Positions 56,239 through 64,000 of a stretch of DNA of 64,000 bases are shown here, in pieces. The stretch spans positions 1,194,853 through 1,258,852 of the forward strand of contig BCHS01000001.1 in the NCBI GenBank assembly GCA_039545275.1, written 5' to 3'. Numbering within the stretch: position 1 is the stretch's first letter; every line of letters begins with the position of its first letter. The stretch is from Pseudomicrostroma phylloplanum. Its lineage: Eukaryota; Basidiomycota; Exobasidiomycetes; Microstromatales. Below the pieces are notes generated by a model, which was given only the letters and a program-made list of their open reading frames with translations, ran no database searches and had not been told where the DNA came from. The translations under genes and the position numbers were made by a program.

Positions 56239-59200
56239 ATGGCGCCACCTGTGCTGCCATCAGACCACCTTCGGGTGCTCAACGGCACGGCGTCCCTGAG
56301 TGGTGGTCCAGAGGGCCCTTCTGCCTCTAAAACGCAACAAGCGCAACCACACCTCGTGCCTGGTTCCTACCTCCAGAGAGACAAGCAGGTGGTCACGCAG
56401 AAGGGGCTGACGACAGTCGCGGTCTCGTCTCCACCACCATTTGGCAGTCACGCTCACCCTGAATCTGGAGCCTCTACCTACCCGGACGCCTGGTCTCCCG
56501 CCTCGTCTTCTTCGACTGGATTTGGCAATGCTCCCAGTACCTCGTCGATGTCACGAAATCGTGAAAGTAACGCGTCGTGCTCCTCCCTCGGTCGCTCTGA
56601 AGCGAATGTATCTGGCGCTCGATACAGTGTGGGCTCACATCACAGCTGGCGCTCCTCCTCGTCACGATTTGAAAGCTCTCAGCGGGCCTCCGGTAGCTCA
56701 TCGACCTGGGATACCGACTTCATTCGCGGTGTTGCTAGGCAGACATTGCCACAGGAAGTCGGAGAGGAGAGCCGGGCGGGTGTGGGCCTCGGTATACAAT
56801 CTATGGATGATAGCTGGGTAGAAGAATCCGAGTCAGACTATCTGCAAGCCGGTCCTAGCTCTTTGGATCGGAAGACTACTATCAAGGCTCGAGCCCTGCC
56901 TGCACAGCCCAGCGCAGATGTCCTCGCCATCCTATCCCCGCGAGTGAGACAACATCGCGACAGTCCTTTCGCGAGACCTAGCTCACGCGGACGCAGTGCA
57001 TCTGATGCCACTGGTCGTCCAAATCTTTGGGACTTCTCACCTGTGAGGGCTCTCAGTAGTAACAGCGTGCCCTCGTTTGGCGCTCAAGGCAGCAGAGTTG
57101 AACATGCTCCATTGGCTCAGTCCTGTGAACTCTTGGGGAGCACAGCAAGCTTGTCGAGTCCATGGCCACCGAATGTTTCGGAACACTTCCAGTACGACGA
57201 AGGGCACCAGGGCTCGGACATCTTTGGGATTGACCAGCCCCATACGTCTCGAGATGAAGGGCAAGTGGCGGGGCCGCAACCATGGGACATCTCTGTTGAC
57301 CATGGCAACTCGGTAGACGCGCCCTCTAGGCATAGGATATTGAGCCACTTCGTACGCCGCGCCAATAGCGATCTGGCCCAGACTGCGACAACGGCAGCAG
57401 CCGCCACGCGTGGTACCTGGGCGCTCCTGACCGGGAAGCGGCGCACAAGAGGAGCAACACACAATGCGGGCTCAAGCTCCTCTGTAGAGGGCAGAGCGAG
57501 CACCTCCTCGCAGAGAAGGAGCTCTGATAGTGGCCAAGTTTCGGATCTCAGCTCGTCAAGAGGCTCAGTGCGTCACCCTCGCGGCTCTCTAGACTCGCAT
57601 GGCCATAATCAAAACCATTCGGCATCGCGCACTTCATCGCGGGCTCGCTCAGATTTCTCGTCTTTACTCGAACCGAGCTTTTCTCTGTCTTCACAGTCTA
57701 TTCCAGAAGAAGTCTTACTGCATCGGAATCCCTTCCCCAATCGCGACGATCTGAGTTCTCTTGTAGACCAGCGAGACGGACAGGGATGGGTGGTTCGCAC
57801 AGAGGACGGCAGATTGCCACAAGCACTCTCGAGAGGAGGGGGAGAGGCGAGAGGTACGACATTGCAAGACGAACCAGTACGAGCTTCGTCGGGGCTCTGG
57901 CAGAGACCTGCGACAATGGCTGCGGTCAAAGCGTTCAATCAATGGAAGAAGAAGACTCGAATTCTGGAAAGGCGAGCTTCAGAGGACAAGGCTTCTATCG
58001 ACCGTTCTGAGATCTCTTCGCCGATGCGAATGTCGGAACAACAGCCAGCGTATGGGTTGATGAGACTGCGCAGTCGATCTGAGGATCTCCTCAGTGCACT
58101 GTCTCAATGTGAAGATGCACCGCCAGCCTCACTCCACAATGCAGGCCTGCCTGATGCAACGGTGCAATCAGCCAACCACCTCACTGGCTCGTCTTCGCAC
58201 TTTGTGTCGAGCTCCAGTAGCTCTTCGGCTCATCGAGGATCTTCAGACTCTCTTGATGCCAAGAAGACGTATTGGCGCATGCCCAACGTATCGCAGCGCG
58301 CAAGCTTCTCAATGACGGGAGGCGGCCGTCACATCATCCCACAACCTCTCGAGCAGCCTCCCACATCTCGGTTCAAGGACCTCTCAGGCTCCGGCGCTGC
58401 TCGACAGCATGCTGCTGGCATGCCCTCCGGTGGCTCGGGCTACAATGGATACACGGGAGGCGACGGTGGTGGCCCCTCGAATTTTGGCGGTGACCATCAC
58501 GGAGGGCGAAAGAACCATGCGGGAGGGGAGAGTGGTGGGGGCGGAAGAGGACAAGCATCAGGAGGTAGCGGTGGTGGTGCTGGCGGCGGGAGGCAGCCCA
58601 ACGGCGGAGGTATGACACGAGGTTCCGGCGGGGGCCAAGGATCACAGGATGTGAAGACTCTTTTCAAAAGGCTGGAGCTAGTCGGTAGAGGCGCCTATGG
58701 CGCTGTCTATCGAGGTCAGCATATCCCGACCGGCAACGCAGTGGCTCTCAAGGTCGTCAACCTGGACACTCCTGATGATGATGTGAGCGACATACAGAAA
58801 GAGGTCGCGGTGCTGAGCCAGCTGAGAGAGGCGGAGTCAAAGAATGTCGTGAGGTACTGGGGCTGCTGGCTCAAAGGTCCAGAGCTGTGGATTGTTATGG
58901 ACTATGCCGAGGGAGGAAGTATACGGACCTTGGTGAGTGTAGGAAGAGTCTCGAAAAGGTGCGAGAGTGTATACGGCCTCCCCATACTGACGAGTCCACT
59001 TGTCCTTACCGTAGATGCGGGGTGGTCCGATCGTGGAGCAACATGCAGTCGTCATCGTTCGTGAGACGTTGGTTGCTCTAGCATACCTTCACAAGTCAGG
59101 CATCATTCACCGTGACATCAAAGCAGCCAATATCCTCCTCACCAACGCCGGCAGGATCTTGCTCTGCGACTTTGGTGTAGCAGCTTCGCTGGTGTCATCT

Positions 59201-61462
59201 GCCTCGAAGAGGACGACATTTGTCGGTACACCTTACTGGATGGCACCCGAGGTGATCACAACCGGAAAGTCGTACGACCAGTCTGCCGACATCTGGAGCC
59301 TGGGCATTACGATTTACGAAATGGTCATGGGCAATCCTCCTCTAGCCGAGATAGAGCAGATGAGAGCGATCATGTTGATACCGAAGAACAAGCCTCCACG
59401 ACTGCCCCTCGAAGGAAAGTTCAGTCCCCTAATGAGGGACTTTGTGGCCACCTGCCTGAATGAAGAGGCCAAAGAGCGGCCCAATGCTGAGGAGCTGAGC
59501 AAGCACAAGTGGATCAAGGGGAGCGCCAAGACCGGTACTGCCGTATTGAAGGAGCTGATCACCGCCTACACTGCCTGGACCAAGACTGGTGGTATGAGAA
59601 TGAGTCTGCTCGGCGCGGAAGCCGCAGACCTGGATGCCAACAACAGGAATTCGTTCGCCTTTGACAACCACGATGGTACCGATGACTGGGAATTTGGCAC
59701 ATTCAGGGGCGATGCTGCATCAGCGCAAAACCCCAGAGAGTTGCCTGCCACAGGACCATCAGCGAGTGAACCTGCGTCTGCTCCGCGGAGAGATCATCCA
59801 TTGCTGCGCCTCTTCCAGCCCGACGGCCCAGAGCCGGACGATGCTCCGGTCAACACAAGTACACAGCCAGTTGGGCGGGCTGGCCTTCTTGCCAATCTCG
59901 ACCCCAAAGAGCTACGTCCAGCACCTCTTCCACCCCCTGTACAGCAACGGCAGCAGCAAAGCGAAGACGCCGGGCGTGCCATACCAGGCAGACACGCCGA
60001 GAAAAGGCTGTCAGACAGCCCGCTGTTGCCTCCAGTAGCTCCGTTTGCTGCAGGTGCCCCCCGACCTACAACTCCCACAAGTGCAGACAAGCCTACCTTC
60101 GCTGGCATGGGAGCTTCACCCTTTCGCTTCGGCACGCCGACCAACAGTGTCCCTGTCGTAGCGCAAGAAGAGCCGTCTCCGCGCCAGGTCCCGGTACCAT
60201 TGCCTACTACCTTCGAAGCTGTAAACGCCGACGGTAGCACTGCACGCCAGAGTCTGGACAAGAAGATGGGCCCTCCTGCCATTTCTGACACGCCAATCAG
60301 ACGACAGCGCGGCCGTACCTTGGGAAGCAGCGACGTCAGCGAAGACATGGCCGGCAAGCTGTCGGGCTCTCCCATCGAATCGCCTACGCACTTTGGCCGC
60401 TTCCAAACGCACCATCAACGTGCGCCCAGCAGCGTGTCTATCACATCGGGTCACAGCAAGCTGAACTCTGGCGATTCGACGCTCTTGGCTTCGACTCCTT
60501 CCAATCCTGCCTTCAACTACGGGCATCCCATGCCAGAGGGTCCTGCTCGTCCGTGGATGTCAAAGACGAGAATGAGGAGCGGCAGCACTGGCTCGCAATT
60601 CAGCGACCACGGCGACTTTCTCGCTGGTTCTTTTAGGAATGCAGCAACGACGCAAGCGTGGGCGACTCCACCTGTGGGCAGCTCTTCTTCGGGGGCACTG
60701 TCCAGCTCAGCGACGGGCCCGGGAGCTCGACAGCCGACGGTACCTTCGCTGCTGGGTCTTCGTGCTCGTAGCGGGAGTCGCTCCAGGGCCGGGCCTGGCG
60801 GGGATATAGGCATGCCACCCGTTCCCGTCCCTCTTCTGCCTGCCGCTCAGGCAAACGGAAGGGCAATGCAACCTCCTGCGCCTGCAAAGGATCACCTTGC
60901 ACGGCTGCCTATGAAGATGGATCCTGAGCTTACTGGCGAGCTGCTTCCACCGCCGCCAATGCCGATGCCTGCGCCAGCTGCAGCTGCAGCTTCCACTTCG
61001 AACGCGGCCGTAAACGGCAATGGCGCAAACGGTGCAACGCCAGCAGCGACCATGTCCAACCCGTACGGCATACGGGCGAGGAAGGGCAGTGGGAGCATGC
61101 GACCTTCGCCCCTGGGACTCGGCAGCTCCGTCCACCTGCGTAGACAACATGGTGGGTCGGATCCGACTCTACCGCCGGGCCCATCCTCGCCCCTGCTGCC
61201 TGTCTCCCCACAGCGAATGGGAAATGGAGTCAATATGGTCGACAGGCAGGCAATGGCGGCAGCACAGGCGGCAGCAGCGGTAGCAGGAGGTGTCTTTGCC
61301 TCGTCCGGCGGCGGCGGTGGACCGCCGATTCGACCCTTGGATCTGGCGGGGATGCAGGGAAGGGAGGCGATCCATGCCGAGCTTGCGCGAACGGTCGACG
61401 ATCTGGGCGCATGGCTGGATGCGCTCGCTGCTACTCTCGCTCAGCCCAATGTCCTGTACTAG
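56239..61462 (+). CDS. Ste20-group, germinal-centre-type Ser/Thr kinase with long N- and C-terminal extensions
   Basis: Exons 56239..58932 and 59015..61462 join in phase 0 (GTGAGT donor, 82-nt intron inside the kinase domain), giving 1713 residues. The kinase domain lies near residues 810-1070: LVGRGAYGAVYRG, VALKVVNLD, WIVMDYAEGGSIRTL, IIHRDIKAANILL, CDFGVAASL and RTTFVGTPYWMAPEV. The IRTLM and TPYWMAPEV forms and LINK-like spacing fit the GCK subfamily (Kic1/Nak1/Sps1). About 800 disordered residues precede it, ending in a Gly/His/Asn-rich linker, and about 640 Pro/Ser-rich residues follow, closing with a short helix (LARTVDDLGAWLDALAATL). No PBD/CRIB or PH domain is seen, which argues against Cla4 or Ste20 proper. 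Kic1-type kinases act in polarity and cell separation. Confidence 0.88.
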
Positions 61463-61820
61463 TGTAAGACTACCCTCTCACCTCGGCAGATTCTCTCTCT
61501 CTGCTTGCACTACGCCCCGTGCTTCTGTAGCACGTCGCCTGCTCGTTCGTCTCACCACCTTCTCCTCTGCATCGATCCGCTTGGTCACCCAACCTCTGCA
61601 CCTCCCACGGAGCGCCATCTGTCTGTCCGTCCTGATGAACTGATGAATGTCAATAATTGTACATTTGAGCAGCGTCGCTAGATGAGGAATATCTTGATAC
61701 AAGTACACGGCCTGCAATGAGACCTGAGGAGCCGAGTTGAGTCGTAACCTTGGGATGGTAGTTGTCGAAGAGGACTCCTTTTGGCGGATGGCAGAGAGAA
61801 GCGTCGGAGAAGGGACCTTC
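61463..61820. other. Tail-to-tail spacer between the kinase gene and SPT4
   Basis: 358 bases, T/C-rich on the plus strand just after the kinase stop. No gene or obvious terminator hairpin was seen. Confidence 0.4.
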
Positions 61821-62411
61821 TCAAGCAACTTCGCGGATCCCGAGACGCTCCCTGTCCTCCTCGATCAGTCTCCCTGTGACCTTGACGGCGTACATTCCTG
61901 GGGAGCGTTTCTCTACACAGACGCGGCAAGGAGAGGAGAGGTCAGCACTGCTGTCTCGGCGCCATTGAATTCTTGCTGTTATGGGAACGTAGAAGAGCTA
62001 GGGTACTGACCAATGCGCTGCCACTTGGCGACCCAGCTCTCGTCTGGCTTCGTCATGGCGATCATCCCATCGAAGACGGCCGTGGTGCACTGAGCGACTC
62101 TACGACCATCTTGTTGCATCTATCGGACGGCGAGCAAGGGATCGAAGGAGCGTCAGTGAGCTGGAAGAGGGGCCGTACATTGCATGACAGTCCTGCATCT
62201 GTTCTTGCGAGACACTCACGTCCAGCCGATCTCCACAGTTTGGGCATCCGTACTGGACAAAGTCTCTAGCGGATTGGACAAAGTTGCAGCCGAGGCAGGC
62301 GCGCCATTGTTTCTACAACAGGCAGGGTAAGAGAGTGGTCAGAGAGGTTGGCTCGCATGGAGGAAGAGGAGGAGGGGATTCAACCAAGCTCACCTTCTCG
62401 CCTCGAGCCAT
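61821..62411 (-). CDS. SPT4: Transcription elongation factor Spt4 (DSIF small subunit)
   Basis: Four exons, 62394..62411, 62220..62312, 62011..62119 and 61821..61912, with every junction in phase, give 103 residues, the normal Spt4 length. The first exon codes only six residues, MARGEK. The zinc ribbon follows, RACLGCNFVQSARDFVQYGC then PNCGDRLD, with four Cys. Then come RRVAQCTTAVFDGMIAMTKP, ESWVAKWQRIEKRSPGMYAV and KVTGRLIEED. The last intron has donor GTCAGT, a rarer form. Spt4 pairs with Spt5 on RNA polymerase II. Four exons for 103 residues makes this the most finely split gene here. It shares 284 bp with GNA1. Confidence 0.95.
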
Positions 62412-62695
62412 CTGGAGTCAGTCGATTGTTGCGTGGAGTGGTGAAGTAGGGGATAGCAATGGAGGGAGTGTAGGTCGGTACTAGATGCTGCCTGCCAATA
62501 GAGATCGGATCGGAAGACATCGCGCGGCTGCTCGCCTGTCTGCCTTGCCTCGCCGACGGAAGTGGGTGGGGAGAGCAACACGGAGAGAGACACACACACG
62601 GAGCATGGCAACGGCCTTCCTTCCCGCATACCGATTGGATCCTCTTGTGACTGCCTCGGTCATCTTCTTCCTCCTGTATCACCTTCGTTGCGAAG

Positions 62696-63487
62696 ATGAC
62701 ATTCACCGCCGATAGCGAGCTTGAGCTCATCTTCGATGCCAAGCTGATCCCACAGAGCGTAAAGGACCAGCTGCCAGAGGACTTGCATGTAAGCTCACCC
62801 AGCTAGCTCCTGCCAAAGGGGGAGAACCACGCCTCTGACTTGACCCCACCTCCTCCAACGTTTGCTCGCAGATCCGGCCTCTAGCTCTAAACGACTACAA
62901 CCGTGGACATCTCACCGTCCTCTCTGTCCTGACAAAAGCCCCCGATGTGGGTCTCTCCTCCTGGCAGGCGCAATTCCGCCTCCTCTCCTCCATCCCCAAC
63001 ACCTACTACCCCCTCGCCATCATCTCCCGCTCCACCGACCAAATTGTCGCCCTGGGCACACTGTTCATGGAGTACAAGTTCCTTAGAGGCAATGCACAGG
63101 CGGGACATGTGGAGGATATCGTCGTGAGCAGTCAGGCCCAGGGGAGGGGACTGGGGAAGAAGGTCATTCAGGCACTGACGGGGATGAGTGAGACACTGGG
63201 GGCTTACAAGGTCATTCTGGATTGTAGCGAGGAGAATGCTGGTGAGTCTGGGGAGAAAAGCAGGGTAGATGGTTACGCTTTGAGGATCCTCGTGTCGGAC
63301 CAAAATCTGATTATGGTCTGTCCCTTCCCCTCTATCTTCCTCTGGCCTCTCAGCGTTCTACGAGAAGTGTGGTTACAAGCACGCAGGGGTGGAGATGGTA
63401 AGTACACGAAGAGACTCCTCCCTGTCACGTCCGTCTGCTGATCGACCCCTTCGCTGCTCCGTCCATTAGGCAAAGTACGCTTCATAG
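62696..63487 (+). CDS. GNA1: Glucosamine-6-phosphate N-acetyltransferase
   Basis: Four exons, 62696..62788, 62872..63241, 63354..63397 and 63470..63487, in phase throughout, give 174 residues. It makes N-acetylglucosamine-6-phosphate, the path to UDP-GlcNAc for chitin and glycans. The GNAT fold shows IRPLALNDYNRGHLTVLSVL, YYPLAIISRSTDQIVALGTL, GHVEDIVVSSQAQGRGLGKK (acetyl-CoA loop) and KVILDCSEENAAFYEKCGYK, the last only after splicing of exon 3. The 18-nt final exon adds AKYAS and the stop. UDP-GlcNAc made downstream of this enzyme is the substrate of ALG7, also in this window. Confidence 0.94.
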
Positions 63488-63616
63488 CAGACAAAGGTTC
63501 CGGAAATGCATTCATTGACTCCGTCATCACTGGCATTACTTTACTTCTTTGCCTTCGTTTGCGTTCTTCGAGGGCCTCGCTCTTCTCTTCCCTTTCTTTC
63601 CCTCTCCTCCACCAGC

Positions 63617-64000
63617 CTACCAGATGTAGCACCTGTCCTCGACTGGTCTGAACATCTTGTCGCCAGCCTTGCATCCGAATGCCTTGTAAAAGGCCGGCGA
63701 GTTGGTGACCACTCCATTCACCCTGAATGGATTGGGAGAATGTGGGTCGGTACGGATCCTCTTGAGAGCCTCCTGAGGTCGCAGATTGCGTGCATAGGCG
63801 ATACCGTAGGAGATGAAGAAGAGTTGCTCACGGCTGTACTGCTCGAGACCTGGCAGCAGGCGGTTGCGCGCTCGGATCTCCTTTGTGTCCTTCTCGAGCA
63901 GCGTCTGCCATGCCCGGTAGGATTGAGCTACTCCGCCACCATCTGCTACGTCCTCGCCGATCGTAAGCTTCGGGTTGAGAGGTAGCATGCGCCCGGTGCC
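63617..64000 (-). CDS. M13-family zinc metallopeptidase, C-terminal part (cut by the window edge)
   Basis: The final 127 codons of a gene that enters from the right. The frame is open to the last base, so its start lies outside. LTIGEDVADGGGVAQSYRAW corresponds to the GENIADNGG motif of neprilysin and endothelin-converting enzymes, whose Glu is a zinc ligand. FFISYGIAYARNLRP, RTDPHSPNPFRVNGVVTNSP and FYKAFGCKAGDKMFRP follow, with the usual end CYIW. Aliphatic-Asp substitution of the family's Asn (GED for GEN) is seen and may be tolerated. Membrane anchoring cannot be judged. Confidence 0.9.
   Translation of the reverse strand, partial: GTGRMLPLNPKLTIGEDVADGGGVAQSYRAWQTLLEKDTKEIRARNRLLPGLEQYSREQLFFISYGIAYARNLRPQEALKRIRTDPHSPNPFRVNGVVTNSPAFYKAFGCKAGDKMFRPVEDRCYIW

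Overview
The window is nuclear DNA of a filamentous or yeast-like fungus, most likely a basidiomycete of the Ustilaginomycotina (smut and relatives). The evidence is the gene set (VTC4, ALG7, SEC66, GPC1, TRS130, an APSES factor with ankyrin repeats, a B56 subunit with an MKG.KK start). It also includes GC-rich coding sequence, short introns (mostly 80-120 nt, almost all with GTGAGT-like donors), long low-complexity Ser/Pro/Ala/Gln stretches, and pyrimidine-rich leaders on the coding strand. The placement below phylum is inference. No transposon, rRNA, tRNA, CRISPR array or virus-like gene was seen.

Twenty-three protein genes are supported. Twenty-two are complete in the window and the last is cut by its right edge. 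I built the exon joins by hand by requiring GT-AG borders, matching phase and family-consistent protein across each junction.

Layout. 1-11.4 kb: four minus-strand genes, namely a MAPEG-family membrane protein, a 1773-residue disordered conserved fungal protein, a DUF1769 protein and the SWR1-type zf-HIT protein VPS71. 11.4-14.7 kb: an unusually long gene-free stretch ahead of a B-type cyclin (plus). 16.7-18.2 kb: a second gene-poor stretch. 18.2-21.0 kb (minus): a PrpF-like isomerase whose frame runs on into a LYR-motif segment and then, by splicing, into a further 300 codons. It is divergent from complex I NDUFS3 (plus). 22.7-25.9 kb (minus): a membrane-anchored nucleotide-kinase-like protein and glycerophosphocholine acyltransferase GPC1, the latter divergent from TRAPPII subunit TRS130 (plus). 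30.9-33.7 kb: DAP1 (minus) divergent from ALG7 (plus). 34.3-42.3 kb (minus): a GYF-domain protein and the PP2A B56 subunit RTS1. 43.5-48.7 kb: SEC66 (plus), MBP1-like APSES factor (minus), and a short Bet1/Sft1-type SNARE (plus). 48.9-55.4 kb: cyclin C (minus), NSRP1-like protein (plus), VTC4 (minus). 56.2-64 kb: germinal-centre-type kinase (plus), SPT4 (minus), GNA1 (plus), and the end of an M13 metallopeptidase (minus).

From 16 kb on, genes mostly alternate in strand, so most are paired either by a shared upstream region (220-460 bp, one of 1.27 kb) or by tail-to-tail ends only 130-360 bp apart. By function the window is housekeeping: secretory pathway (ALG7, SEC66, TRS130, SNARE), cell cycle and transcription (cyclin B, cyclin C, MBP1, RTS1, SPT4, VPS71), membrane lipid and sterol (GPC1, DAP1), cell wall precursor (GNA1), polyphosphate (VTC4) and mitochondria (NDUFS3, LYR protein, kinase-like protein). 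No metabolic cluster or pathogenicity island is evident. The least ordinary items are the PrpF-LYR continuous frame, the degenerate membrane-anchored NMP-kinase-like protein, the kinase with its domain after an 800-residue N-terminal region, the habit of starting or ending genes with coding micro-exons of 18-45 nt, and a possible distant first exon for cyclin B.
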